64,000 bases of DNA from Streptomyces sp. ADI95-17 (lineage in GTDB: Bacteria; Actinomycetota; Actinomycetes; Streptomycetales; Streptomycetaceae). The stretch is taken from contig NZ_ML123047.1 in assembly GCF_003846175.1 (NCBI RefSeq), positions 173,525 through 237,524 on the forward strand, given 5' to 3'. Below are positions 33,071-41,796 of this stretch, in pieces. The notes beneath the pieces were generated by a model. The model saw only the letters and a program-made list of their open reading frames with translations. It ran no database searches and had not been told where the DNA came from. Made by a program: the position numbers and the translations under genes. Position 1 is the stretch's first letter; every line of letters begins with the position of its first letter.

Positions 33071-33592
33071 ACCGTTGTCGTAGCCGTTGTGTGCGCGGTC
33101 ATGGGGGCCGACACGGTCCCGGGCGCGCCGAGGGCCCTCGCGGTCCTGACCGGGATCGTGGGCGCCTACCGGGCCTGGCGGACGCTCACCTCGGGCATCC
33201 CGTCGGCGCGCCGGACGGCCCGTGCCGCCACTGCTCCGGAGCCCCGGACGCGGCGGTACGCGCTGCTGTTCGACGTGGGCGACGCGGCCGAGGGGGCCCT
33301 GCTGGTGATCTTCCCGGCCGAAGGGGCGGACGCGCTGCCGGAGGGGCTGGCGCGGATCGTGCCGGAGGGGCTGGCGCGGATCGTGCCGCCGGGGCCGGAC
33401 AAGTGCCCCTGGGCGGGGCTGCCCGCGCCGACCGGGACCGTCGAGCTGCGCGGGTGGCCGGACGGGGAGCGGGTGGTCGTCGCCTGGATCGAGGGGCGGC
33501 CGTACTGGCCGCGGGACGTGTACCAGGACGTCGACCCGTCCGACCCCGAGGCCCTCGAAGCCGTGTCGGAGCTGCTCCCCGGCCCGATGTGA
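33062..33592 (+). CDS. Hypothetical protein with N-terminal membrane segment
   Basis: The protein is 176 aa and of unrecognised family. A hydrophobic N-terminus (YTVVVAVVCAVMGADTVPGA and LAVLTGIVGAYRAW) could form one or two membrane segments. The rest is a soluble domain (RRYALLFDVGDAAEGALLVI, RPYWPRDVYQDVDPSDPEAL). EGLARIVP is duplicated in tandem by a 24-bp DNA repeat near 33340-33386. Its start codon is supplied by the 29-bp repeat array, so translation may be tied to that array. Confidence 0.6.
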   Translation: MRYTVVVAVVCAVMGADTVPGAPRALAVLTGIVGAYRAWRTLTSGIPSARRTARAATAPEPRTRRYALLFDVGDAAEGALLVIFPAEGADALPEGLARIVPEGLARIVPPGPDKCPWAGLPAPTGTVELRGWPDGERVVVAWIEGRPYWPRDVYQDVDPSDPEALEAVSELLPGPM

Positions 33593-33645
33593 CGGTCACA
33601 TGGGGCGGTTTCCCCGGCCCTGTGTGACGGTCACACGGGGCGGTT
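33577..33645. repeat. 35-bp duplication at convergent gene ends
   Basis: CCCCGGCCC...TGTGACGGTCACA...GGGGCGGTT occurs at 33577-33611 and 33612-33645. Each copy contains the near-palindrome TGTGAC-G-GTCACA. The stop of the plus-strand gene is in copy 1 and the stop of the convergent MarR-like gene is in copy 2. Confidence 0.85.
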
Positions 33646-34149
33646 CGGGAGGTCGAGCGTCTTGCGGTGCTCGTGCCAGCGGCCCATCATCCCGACCAGC
33701 TCCGCCTGCAGGAACTCGAAGAACGCCACCGTCTCGGCGATCCGGGCACCGGCCGGGGTGTCCTCGCCCAGGATGCGGACGCCCTCCTTCAGGGTGTTCT
33801 CCCAGCGGGTCAGCACCCGGTCCCGGCTGGCGAAGGTGGAGAACCAGACCTCGTCGATCAGGCGGTAGCGGTCGCGGCGCGAGCCCGGGTCGCGTTCGCG
33901 GCCGACCATGCTGACCTGTGTGAGGTAGCTGACCGCGCCGGACACGGCCGCCGGGCTGATCTGCAGCGCCACGGCGAGCTCCGCGGAGGTCATGGACCCG
34001 TCGTCGTCCGCGAGGAGCGCGGCGAAGACCCGGGACGCCATCCGCTGCATCCCCGCCTCGGTCATCTCGGACGCGAACCGCTCCACGAACCGTGACACGG
34101 CCTCCTCGTCACGCCCGGAGCGCGTGTTCTCTTCGGTCTCGCTGGTCAT
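33631..34149 (-). CDS. GbsR/MarR-family transcriptional regulator
   Basis: The protein is 172 aa. It has an acidic N-terminal tail, then VSRFVERFASEMTEAGMQRM, the winged helix (MTSAELAVALQISPAAVSGA, VSYLTQVSMVGRERDPGSRR) and a long C-terminal dimerisation helix (FFEFLQAELVGMMGRWHEHR). This fits the GbsR-like branch of MarR proteins. It is divergent from an ABC exporter whose promoter holds a perfect 16-bp palindrome, so it very likely represses that exporter and itself, with the ligand being an exported compound. Confidence 0.88.
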   Translation of the reverse strand: MTSETEENTRSGRDEEAVSRFVERFASEMTEAGMQRMASRVFAALLADDDGSMTSAELAVALQISPAAVSGAVSYLTQVSMVGRERDPGSRRDRYRLIDEVWFSTFASRDRVLTRWENTLKEGVRILGEDTPAGARIAETVAFFEFLQAELVGMMGRWHEHRKTLDLPNRPV

Positions 34150-34227
34150 CGCCCGATCGTCTCCCCTGATTTCCGGCCCCCGGTCTTTCGGCCCTGCCGT
34201 GACATCAACTTTATACGCTTCCTTAAC

Positions 34228-34243
34228 TTCACAAATTTGTGAA
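34228..34243. promoter_or_regulatory. Perfect 16-bp palindromic operator
   Basis: TTCACAAATTTGTGAA is perfectly symmetric, AT-rich in a 72 percent GC setting, and centred 27 bp before the ABC gene start. It is the expected site for the divergent GbsR/MarR regulator. Confidence 0.8.
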
Positions 34244-34262
34244 ACTAGCGTAGCTTCAAAAC

Positions 34263-35222
34263 ATGACGAAGGCGATCACGGTGGCCGGACTGCACAAGTC
34301 GTTCGGCCGCACACACGCGCTGGACGGCCTCGACCTCACCGTCGAGACCGGCGAGGTCCACGGCTTCCTCGGGCCCAACGGATCCGGGAAGTCCACCACC
34401 ATCCGGGTGCTGCTGGGGCTGCTGCGGGCCGACTCCGGCGCCGCCCAGCTGCTCGGCCGCGACCCGTGGCACGACGCGGTGGAGCTCCACCGAAAGGTGG
34501 CGTACGTCCCGGGTGACGTCACGCTGTGGCGCAATCTCTCCGGCGGCGAGGTGATCGACCTGTACGGGAGCCTGCGTGGCGGCCTCGACCGGACCCGGCG
34601 CGCCGACCTCGTCGACCGGTTCGAGCTCGACCCGACCAAGAAGGGGCGTACGTACTCCAAGGGCAACCGCCAGAAGGTCGCCCTGGTCGGCGCCTTCGCC
34701 TCCGATGTGGATCTGCTGATCCTCGACGAACCCACCAGCGGACTCGACCCGCTGATGGAGGAGGTCTTCCAGGACTGTGTGGCCGAGGAGCGTGCGCGCG
34801 GGCGGACGATCCTGCTCTCCAGCCACATCCTCAGCGAGGTCGAGACGCTCTGCGACCGGGTCAGCATCATCCGCCAGGGGCGGACGGTCGAGACGGGATC
34901 GCTCGCGGACATGCGCCACCTGACGCGTACGAACATCAGCGCCGAGCTGGCCGCCGCGCCCAACGGGCTCGCCCGGCTGCCCGGCGTCCACGACCTCGAT
35001 GTGCAGGGCCTGCGGGTCACGCTCCAGGTCGACACGGACAAGCTGGACGCCGTCCTCAAGTCGCTCACCGCCTCTGGCGTACGGACGCTGACCAGCACTC
35101 CACCCACCCTGGAGGAGCTGTTCCTGCGCCACTACGCGTCGGACGCCACGGACGCCACGGACGCGTCGGACGCCACGGACGCCGCCGACAACGGCGAGGG
35201 TGCGGGGGTGGTGGCGCGATGA
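34263..35222 (+). CDS. ABC exporter ATP-binding protein
   Basis: The protein is 319 aa. Walker A is GPNGSGKST, the signature segment is YSKGNRQKVALVGAF, Walker B is LLILDEPTSGLD, and the switch His is in LLSSHILSEVETL. The C-terminal 80 residues form the extra domain common in drug/lantibiotic exporters, ending with a Asp-Ala-Thr repeat (DATDATDASDATDA) encoded by 9-bp DNA repeats. It overlaps the permease start by 4 bp. The pair resembles polyketide and tetronasin-type antibiotic exporters. Confidence 0.93.
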   Translation: MTKAITVAGLHKSFGRTHALDGLDLTVETGEVHGFLGPNGSGKSTTIRVLLGLLRADSGAAQLLGRDPWHDAVELHRKVAYVPGDVTLWRNLSGGEVIDLYGSLRGGLDRTRRADLVDRFELDPTKKGRTYSKGNRQKVALVGAFASDVDLLILDEPTSGLDPLMEEVFQDCVAEERARGRTILLSSHILSEVETLCDRVSIIRQGRTVETGSLADMRHLTRTNISAELAAAPNGLARLPGVHDLDVQGLRVTLQVDTDKLDAVLKSLTASGVRTLTSTPPTLEELFLRHYASDATDATDASDATDAADNGEGAGVVAR

Positions 35223-36853
35223 CCGCCGTGACCATGACCACCCCGGCCGGTGCCCGGCGCCGGACCGGGGCCACGGCCGGGCAGCTCGCCGGGACGTGGC
35301 GGCTGCTGCGGCTGGCGCTGCGGCGCGACCGGATCATGATGCCGGTCTGGGTGCTCGTGCTCGGCGGCTCCTTCGCCTCCGTCGCCGGCTCCCTCACCTC
35401 GCTCTACGACACCGCCGGACAGCGCGCCGAGCTGGCCGCGTCGATGAACGGCAACAGCTCGCTCCGCGCCATGTACGGACCGGTCTTCGGCGACTCGGTC
35501 GGCGGGCTCGTGAGCTGGCGGATGGCCGCCTTCGGAGCGGTGCTGGCGGCCGTGATGAGCCTGATCGTCGTCGTCCGGCACACCCGGGAGGAAGAGGAGA
35601 CCGGCCGTCAGGAGATGCTCTCCTCCGCGATGGTGGGGCGCCGCGCCCCGCTGACCGCCGCTCTGCTCGCCGCCGTGATCGCCAACGCGGCACTGGCGCT
35701 GGTCATCGCGGCGGGTCTGGCGGGATCGGGGGCGGGCGGTGCCGGGGCGGTGGCGCTCGCCCTGGCGGTCGCCGGGACGGGTGTGCTGTTCGCCTGCACG
35801 GCGGCGATCGCCGCACAGTTCACCGAGAGCGCCCGGCTCGCCAAGGGGGTCACGGCGGCGGTGATCGGTGCCGCGTTCGTCCTCAAGGCGGCGGGCGATT
35901 CGGCATCGGACGACGGCTCGTCCGTGCTGACCTGGCTCTCCCCCGTCGGCTGGGCGGAGAACGTCCGGGCGTACGCGGACGAGCGCTGGTGGGTGCTGCT
36001 CGTCTTCGCGGCGGCCGTCGCGGTGCAGGCCCTCCTGGCGTACGGGCTGGCCGGCCGGCGCGATGTCGGGATGAGCTTCCTGGCGACGAGACCGGGCCCC
36101 GCGCAGGGGCGGATCTCCACGGCGTTCGGGCTCGCGCTGCGGCTCCAGCGCGGTGCGCTGACCGGGTGGACGCTCTCCTTCGCGGTGGTCGGTGTCGCCT
36201 TCGGCGGGCTGACCGGCGGGGCGGCCGATCTCGTCGGCGACAACGCGAAGACCCGGGAGATCTTCGAGCGGATGGGCGGACAGGCCGGGCTGACCGACGC
36301 GTTCCTCGCCGCGATGGTCTCCGTGCTCGGGATGGTCGCGGCGCTGTACATCGTCGCGTCGGTGCTGCGGCTGCACGGCGAGGAGACCGGCGGGCGCGCC
36401 GAGCCGGTGCTGGCGGGCGGGGTGGGCCGGATCGGCTGGGCTGCCGGTCATCTGGTCATCGCGTTCGGCGGGGCGGCCCTGCTCATGACGGTCGGCGGCC
36501 TCGGCCTGGCCGTGGGCTACGGCCACGACCTCCCGGCCGTGCTGGGCGCGTCGCTGGTACAGCTGCCGGCGATCTGGCTGCTGGGCGGGGTGACGGTCCT
36601 GCTGTACGGGGCGTTCCCGAAGGCGGCGGTGGCGTCCTGGGGCGTCGCCGGAATCTGCCTGGCGCTGGGATGGCTCGGGCCCGCGGTGAACATGCCGCAG
36701 GCGGTGATGGACATATCGCCGTTCACGCACCTGCCGAAGCTGCCGGGCGGTACGGGAATGGAATGGGGCCCGGTGCTCGCGCTCACCGCCGTCGCGGTGG
36801 TGCTGGTCGGGGCCGGGGCGGTGGCACTGCGCAGGCGCGATGTCCAGACGTGA
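35219..36853 (+). CDS. ABC-2-type exporter permease
   Basis: The protein is 544 aa, beginning at the ATG within the ATGA overlap. About twelve hydrophobic helices are visible in two halves (for example MPVWVLVLGGSFASVAGSLT, AAFGAVLAAVMSLIVVVRHT, AVVGVAFGGLTGGAADLVG, LALTAVAVVLVGAGAVAL). The motif REEEETGRQEMLSS after helix 2 and its counterpart HGEETGGRAEPVLAGG in the second half are typical of this fused permease type. It works with the upstream ATPase to export a hydrophobic compound under GbsR/MarR control. Confidence 0.9.
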   Translation: MTAVTMTTPAGARRRTGATAGQLAGTWRLLRLALRRDRIMMPVWVLVLGGSFASVAGSLTSLYDTAGQRAELAASMNGNSSLRAMYGPVFGDSVGGLVSWRMAAFGAVLAAVMSLIVVVRHTREEEETGRQEMLSSAMVGRRAPLTAALLAAVIANAALALVIAAGLAGSGAGGAGAVALALAVAGTGVLFACTAAIAAQFTESARLAKGVTAAVIGAAFVLKAAGDSASDDGSSVLTWLSPVGWAENVRAYADERWWVLLVFAAAVAVQALLAYGLAGRRDVGMSFLATRPGPAQGRISTAFGLALRLQRGALTGWTLSFAVVGVAFGGLTGGAADLVGDNAKTREIFERMGGQAGLTDAFLAAMVSVLGMVAALYIVASVLRLHGEETGGRAEPVLAGGVGRIGWAAGHLVIAFGGAALLMTVGGLGLAVGYGHDLPAVLGASLVQLPAIWLLGGVTVLLYGAFPKAAVASWGVAGICLALGWLGPAVNMPQAVMDISPFTHLPKLPGGTGMEWGPVLALTAVAVVLVGAGAVALRRRDVQT

Positions 36854-36855
36854 CG

Positions 36856-36918
36856 GTGACGCGGGGGCGGGCGGGAGTGCCGGGAAAGTGCAACCTCACC
36901 GCGGTGTCCCCGCGTCAC
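36856..36918. promoter_or_regulatory. 11-bp inverted repeat flanking 41 bp, after permease
   Basis: GTGACGCGGGG (36856-36866) and CCCCGCGTCAC (36908-36918) are exact complements. They begin 3 bp after the permease stop and end 8 bp before the next gene. It could be a terminator or could hide the next gene's translation start. Confidence 0.5.
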
Positions 36919-36925
36919 CTCGATC

Positions 36926-37252
36926 ATGGAGAACCGAAAGGAAGCCGTCCGCGGGGTCGTGGGGTGCGCGGTCGTCGCCGCGGGCGGGGCCGCCGGGATG
37001 CTCGCCTGGGTGCCGTACGGCCGGCGTGGCATCCTCGGCTTCGAGGGCGAGTCGGAATGGGACGTGTTCTGGTTCGGGCTGCCCGTCATGGTGCTCGGCG
37101 GCATCGCGACCGGGCTCGTCCTCATCAACCTCGCGCGGCGGAAGTGGCGGCGGACCCTCGGGGCGACGGCGCTGCTCGCCGCTCTAGTCGGTGTCGGAAT
37201 GGTCTTCGACGTGCTGGAGGACCCGTACACGTACTGCGAGATGGGGTGCTGA
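36926..37252 (+). CDS. Small membrane protein
   Basis: The protein is 108 aa with three predicted membrane segments (VVGCAVVAAGGAAGMLAWV, FGLPVMVLGGIATGLVLINL, LGATALLAALVGVGMVFDVL). It ends EDPYTYCEMGC. No family is recognised. It is downstream of the exporter but separated by an inverted repeat, and the ATG has no clear ribosome-binding site, so its expression may be low or controlled. Confidence 0.6.
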   Translation: MENRKEAVRGVVGCAVVAAGGAAGMLAWVPYGRRGILGFEGESEWDVFWFGLPVMVLGGIATGLVLINLARRKWRRTLGATALLAALVGVGMVFDVLEDPYTYCEMGC

Positions 37253-37333
37253 ACGCGGAGGGCCCCGAGCGCCGGGCCCCGGCCCCGCCGCCCGACCCCG
37301 CCGCCTAGGCCCCCGGCCCCCGGCCGGCCCCGC

Positions 37334-38563
37334 TCACAGCTCCACGCGGAGTTCCTTCAGGCCCCTGATCACATAACCCGGGTTCCACTCCGGCTCGGCC
37401 GCCAGCCGCATCCCGGGGGCGCGGCGCAGCAGTTCCCCGAAGGACGCGGCCAGTTCGACCCGGGCCAGCGGGGCGCCCAGGCAGAAGTGGATGCCCGCGC
37501 CGAAGGTGATGTGCGGGTTGTCCTGCCGGGCCAGGTCCAGGGTGTCCGGGTCGTCGAAGCGGGCCGGGTCACGGTTGGCGGAACCGAAGAGCAGGGCCAC
37601 CTCCGAGCCGCGCGGGATGACCGTGCCGTCGATCTCGATGTCGTCGAGGACCCAGCGCTCGAACATCTGCAACGGGGTGTCGTACCGCATCAGCTCCTCG
37701 ACCGCCGTCGGCAGCAGCCCGTGATCGGCCCGCAGGGCCGCCAGCTGTTCGGGGTGGCGCAGCAGCGTCCACCAGCCGTTCACGGTGGTGTTGACGGTCG
37801 CCTCGTGGCCCGCGTTCAGCAGCAGCACACAGGTGGAGATCATCTCCTGTTCGCTCAGCCGCTCCCCCTCGTCGTGGGCGGCGATGAGCGCGGAGATCAG
37901 ATCCGTACCGGGGTTCTTGCGCCGTTCCTCGATCAGCTCGCGCAGATACCCGGAGAAGTCGAGCGAGGCGCGGACGGCGGCGCGGGCGGTCTCCTCGGAC
38001 GGGTTCAGTTCGAACATCCCGCAGATCGCCGCCGACCAGGGCCGCAGCGGGCCCCGGTCGGACTCCGGGATGCCGAGCATCTCGGCGATGACGGCCACCG
38101 GCAGCGGCTCCGCGACCGCCGTGAGCAGATCGCCGCCGCCCGCCTCGACGAAGGAGTCGACCAGCTCGGCGGCCAGCCGCCGCACGGTCGGGACGAGCTG
38201 CTCGACCGTACGCGGGGTGAACGCCTTGGAGACCAGGCGCCGGATCCGGGTGTGGTCGGGGGCCTCCAGATCGAGGAGCCCCTGCCCGTTGAGGGTGTGG
38301 AAGGGCTCGTGCCCGTCGGGCGGCGGGGTGCGGCCGAACTCCTCGTGGGTGAAGCGGTGCAGATACGTGCGGCCGAGGCGGCGGTCGCGCAGCAGCGCGG
38401 ACACATCCGCGTGGTGCGGGACGAGCCACTGGTCGGTCGGCTCGAAGCGGTGCACCCGGCCGGTGGCGCGCAGTGCGGCGTAGGCGGGGTACGGGTCGGC
38501 GACGAAGGCCGGTGACCAGGGGTCGAAGGGGGCATCGGCCGCGGAACGGGGAGACGGGTGCAT
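37334..38563 (-). CDS. Cytochrome P450 (CYP107-like)
   Basis: The protein is 409 aa and soluble. The I-helix is LLLNAGHEATVN (His where Gly-x-Glu-Thr is usual: A-G-H-E-A-T), the K-helix EELMRYD, and the haem-binding loop FGAGIHFCLGAPLARVE with the Cys ligand. The N-terminal PWSPAFVADPYPAYAALRA and HTRIRRLVSKAFTPRTVEQL are standard for bacterial class I P450s. No ferredoxin gene is adjacent. From memory the S. coelicolor gene in this position is a CYP107 member. The natural substrate is unknown. Confidence 0.92.
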   Translation of the reverse strand: MHPSPRSAADAPFDPWSPAFVADPYPAYAALRATGRVHRFEPTDQWLVPHHADVSALLRDRRLGRTYLHRFTHEEFGRTPPPDGHEPFHTLNGQGLLDLEAPDHTRIRRLVSKAFTPRTVEQLVPTVRRLAAELVDSFVEAGGGDLLTAVAEPLPVAVIAEMLGIPESDRGPLRPWSAAICGMFELNPSEETARAAVRASLDFSGYLRELIEERRKNPGTDLISALIAAHDEGERLSEQEMISTCVLLLNAGHEATVNTTVNGWWTLLRHPEQLAALRADHGLLPTAVEELMRYDTPLQMFERWVLDDIEIDGTVIPRGSEVALLFGSANRDPARFDDPDTLDLARQDNPHITFGAGIHFCLGAPLARVELAASFGELLRRAPGMRLAAEPEWNPGYVIRGLKELRVEL

Positions 38564-38602
38564 AGCCGGACGCTAACCGCATCCCCCGCCCACCGGCCAC
38601 CC

Positions 38603-38771
38603 CTCAGGACGTTGTGACCAGGGACGCCCCGCTCAGGACGGCGTGACCGGGCCCGACCGCTCAGGACGGCGTGACCGGGCCCGAACGCTCAGGACAGCGT
38701 GACCGGGCCCGAACGCTCAGGACAGCGTGACCGGGCCCGGACGCTCAGGACGGCGTGACCAGCCGGGCCTC
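38603..38771. repeat. 28-bp tandem array carrying a gene's stop codon, six copies
   Basis: Copies beginning CTCAGGACRGCGTGACC start at 38603, 38632, 38660, 38688, 38716 and 38744. The last one contains the stop codon and final four codons of the response-regulator gene (minus strand), so the array is a serial duplication of that 3' end. Confidence 0.95.
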
Positions 38772-39422
38772 GTACGCGAAGACGGCCGCCTGGGTGCGGT
38801 CGCGCAGCCCGAGCTTCACCAGGATCCGGCTCACATGCGTCTTGATGGTGGACTCGGCGACCACCAGATGCGAGGCGATCTCGGCATTGGACCGGCCCTG
38901 CGCGATGAGGACGAGCACCTCCGTCTCACGCTCGGTGAGATCGCCGACCCGGGCCAGCGCGGGCGAGCGCGGGGCCTCCGCGAGCTTCGAGAACTCGTTG
39001 ATCAGCCGCTTGGTCACGGTCGGCGCGAGCAGCGCCTCGCCCGCGGCCACCACCCGTACCCCGTCCGCGAGCTGGCGCGCCGAGGCGTCCTTGAGGAGGA
39101 AGCCGGACGCCCCGGCGCGCAGCGCCTGGTACACGTACTCGTCGAGGTCGAAGGTGGTCAGCACCAGGACCTTGGCGTCCGCGTCGGCGGCGACGATCTC
39201 GCGGGTGGCCTCGATGCCGTTGAGTTCCGGCATCCGGATGTCCATCAGGACCACATCGGGGCGCAGCGCCGCGACCTGTGCGATGGCCTGCCGGCCGTCG
39301 ACGGCCTCGCCGACGACCTCGATCCCCGGCATGGCGTTGAGCAGCACCGAGAAGCCCTCGCGGACCATCATCTGGTCGTCCACGATCAGCACCCGGATGG
39401 ACGGGACGGTGGGAGTGCTCAT
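38745..39422 (-). CDS. NarL/LuxR-family response regulator
   Basis: The protein is 225 aa. The receiver domain has the acidic pair in VLIVDDQMMVREGF, phospho-acceptor Asp in VLMDIRMPELNG, Thr in VLTTFDLDEYVYQALRAG, and Lys in FLLKDASARQ. The LuxR helix-turn-helix is LTERETEVLVLIAQGRSNAE and VAESTIKTHVSRILVKLGLR. It overlaps the histidine kinase by 4 bp, forming a two-component pair. The ORF ends inside the 28-bp array. Confidence 0.95.
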   Translation of the reverse strand: MSTPTVPSIRVLIVDDQMMVREGFSVLLNAMPGIEVVGEAVDGRQAIAQVAALRPDVVLMDIRMPELNGIEATREIVAADADAKVLVLTTFDLDEYVYQALRAGASGFLLKDASARQLADGVRVVAAGEALLAPTVTKRLINEFSKLAEAPRSPALARVGDLTERETEVLVLIAQGRSNAEIASHLVVAESTIKTHVSRILVKLGLRDRTQAAVFAYEARLVTPS

Positions 39423-40720
39423 GCCAGGTCCGCCTGTTCCCGGGGCTCGGAACCGGCCTGTACGGGGATGAACACCGTGATCTCGTACCCGCCCTCGGTG
39501 GTCGCGTCGGCCGTCATGTTCCCGTCCAGCATCGCGACCCGCTCCCGCATCCCGGTGATCCCGTGACCGGCCCCCGGCGAGGGCTTCACCGGACCGGTGG
39601 GCGGCCCGTTGACGACGCGCAGACCGAGCCCGCCCAGCACATAGCCGATCTCCACCTTGGCGGTGGCGCCCGGTGCGTGCCGCAGCGTATTGCTGAGGGC
39701 CTCCTGAATGATCCGGTACGCCGACAGCTCGACGCCCTGCGGCAGTTCGCGCACCGCACCGGTGATGGTCTTCTCCGTCGGCAGGCCCGCCTCGCCGACA
39801 TTGGCGAGGAGCCCGTCGAGCTGGGCGAGTGTCGGCTGCGGGGCGTCCGGCGCCTGGTAGTCCTCGGCCCGTACGACACCGAGGACCCGGCGCAGCTCGG
39901 TGAGGGCGGCGACGGCGTTCTCTCGGATCGTGACGAAGGCCTGCTCCAGCTCGGGCGGCGGATTCTCCACCCGGTACGGGGCGGCCTCGGCCTGGATCGC
40001 GACGACCGACATGTGGTGCGCGACCACGTCGTGCAGCTCACGGGCGATGGTGGTGCGCTCCTCCAGCAGCGTGCGCCGGTCGCGCTCGACGGCGGTCACG
40101 GTGCGCTGCACCGTCACCTCGCGCTCCGCGTCACGGCGGATCTGCACCATGGAGACCACCAACAGGGCGAACGCCGAGGTCAGGGCCATCCCGAAGGTGG
40201 TGGGACCGGGCCGCCAGACGAGGTACTCCATCGCCACACCGAGCAGTACGGTCAGACCCCACATCCAGGCGGCGGTGCGCCGATCGGTCCTGGCCGCGAC
40301 GACGATCAGCACGACCAGATGCGCGAAGAACGTGACCGGCCCCCACGGCCACCCGCCCTCGCCGAACACCGCGGTCACCGGGGTCAGCAGCAGCGACAGC
40401 CAGAACGCGCCGACCGGCCTGACCAGCGTCATCAGCACGCTGATGGCCGGGAACAGCGCGACCAGCTGGGTGAGCGGATGGTGCGTCGAGGCGATCCCCA
40501 GCAGGAAGGTGATCAGCGCGACCAGCACCACGAACGCGTGCACGGCCCAGGTGGCGCGCTCCTGTACCCGCTTCGGCAGCCGGCGGATCACCGGCGCGTC
40601 GGTCCGCAGCCGGGGCAGCGGACGGTAGGCGAACGCATCGTGGAAGAGGGCCTGCCGGAGGCCGCCTATCGCCCCCGCCGCCAGCTGGAACTCCGGGCTT
40701 CTGCTCTTGGTCTCGGTCAC
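39419..40720 (-). CDS. DesK/NarX-type sensor histidine kinase
   Basis: The protein is 433 aa. Five or six N-terminal helices (for example AVHAFVVLVALITFLLGIAS and PVTFFAHLVVLIVVAARTDR) form a membrane sensor without a large extracellular domain. The dimerisation helix has the phospho-accepting His in TIARELHDVVAHHMSVVAIQ, and the HATPase domain contains IIQEALSNTLRHAPGA and GAGHGITGMRERV. The start is a GTG. Such kinases sense membrane state or antibiotics. The target genes are not evident from the neighbours. Confidence 0.94.
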   Translation of the reverse strand: MTETKSRSPEFQLAAGAIGGLRQALFHDAFAYRPLPRLRTDAPVIRRLPKRVQERATWAVHAFVVLVALITFLLGIASTHHPLTQLVALFPAISVLMTLVRPVGAFWLSLLLTPVTAVFGEGGWPWGPVTFFAHLVVLIVVAARTDRRTAAWMWGLTVLLGVAMEYLVWRPGPTTFGMALTSAFALLVVSMVQIRRDAEREVTVQRTVTAVERDRRTLLEERTTIARELHDVVAHHMSVVAIQAEAAPYRVENPPPELEQAFVTIRENAVAALTELRRVLGVVRAEDYQAPDAPQPTLAQLDGLLANVGEAGLPTEKTITGAVRELPQGVELSAYRIIQEALSNTLRHAPGATAKVEIGYVLGGLGLRVVNGPPTGPVKPSPGAGHGITGMRERVAMLDGNMTADATTEGGYEITVFIPVQAGSEPREQADLA

Positions 40721-40825
40721 GCTTCCACGTTAGGCGGCGCGCCGAACCCGGTCGTCAGCAGTGATACGGATTCCGGGCCGTCCATCGCAAGTACTACGGA
40801 CTCCGCCGAGCGGCCGGACCCGCGC

Positions 40826-41701
40826 TCACCAGGCGAGTTGTGCGAGCTCCTCCGCCACCACCGCGCAGGCGTCCGCGGCCGGGTCGATCAGCGGAAAGTG
40901 GCCGACGTCCGGCAGCAGGGTCAGCCCCACCGTCTCGCCCGCCTTCGCCGCCGCGTCGACGAACGCCTCCGAGACCGCCTGCGGCACATCGACATCGGTG
41001 GTGCCCTGCACCACGGTGGTCGCGATGCCGGTGGGCAGCAGCGCGGCCGGGTCGGCGTACGGAGAGCGTTCGGCGAAGTCGACCTCGCTGCCCAGGAGTT
41101 GACCGACCGCGCCGGAACACACGTCCAGCCCGACGGCGGTGGCGAAGTCCGCGATCGGCGCGAGGGCGACGACGCCCCGCAGCTGCGGCGGCGCGGGCAG
41201 CCGCCACGGCGACCCCTCGGGCAGTACGTGCCGGGCGGCGGCCCACAGCGCCAGCTGCCCGCCCGCCGAGTGCCCGGTCACCACGATCCGCCGGGCATCG
41301 GCCGCCGGGAGTTCCCGGGCCAGCAGCGCCGGCAGCGCGTCCATCGCGGCGGCGACATCGTCGAAGGTCTCCGGCCAGCGGCCCGCGACCGGGCCGGAAC
41401 CCCGCTGCTGCGGGATCTCGCTGCCGCGCCGGTACTCGACGCTGGCGACGGCGAACCCGCGCCGGGCCAGGAAGTCCGCGAACGGCGACACATGCCGCCG
41501 GTCGTACGGCGCCCGCCAGGCCCCGCCGTGCAGGACGACCACGACCGGCGCCCCGGTCCGCCCGTCGCGCGGGGCGTAGAAGTCGATCAGCTGGTCGGGG
41601 TGGCTGCCGTAGGCGGCGGACGCGTCGGGGGCGACCGGTGGATGCGAGAGGGCCGACTCGGTCTCGGCTGCGTCCCGATCACGCGCGGCAGAATCCGACA
41701 T
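40826..41701 (-). CDS. Kynurenine formamidase (alpha/beta hydrolase)
   Basis: The protein is 291 aa. The oxyanion motif LHGGAWRAPYD, the nucleophile elbow VTGHSAGGQLALWAA and a C-terminal acid/His pair (LLPDVGHFPLIDP) mark an S9-like esterase. Its position next to kynureninase and tryptophan dioxygenase identifies it as the step from N-formylkynurenine to kynurenine. From memory, the equivalent trio in S. coelicolor is needed for tryptophan degradation linked to calcium-dependent antibiotic. It is the last gene of the operon. Confidence 0.87.
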   Translation of the reverse strand: MSDSAARDRDAAETESALSHPPVAPDASAAYGSHPDQLIDFYAPRDGRTGAPVVVVLHGGAWRAPYDRRHVSPFADFLARRGFAVASVEYRRGSEIPQQRGSGPVAGRWPETFDDVAAAMDALPALLARELPAADARRIVVTGHSAGGQLALWAAARHVLPEGSPWRLPAPPQLRGVVALAPIADFATAVGLDVCSGAVGQLLGSEVDFAERSPYADPAALLPTGIATTVVQGTTDVDVPQAVSEAFVDAAAKAGETVGLTLLPDVGHFPLIDPAADACAVVAEELAQLAW

Positions 41702-41796
41702 GCTGCTCCAACCGTCCTGTAGCTGAGCCCAACTGGCCTGACCTGCGGGGACGGTACCAGTACGGAAGGTTCCCGTCCCCGCCCAGGATCAGGGCG

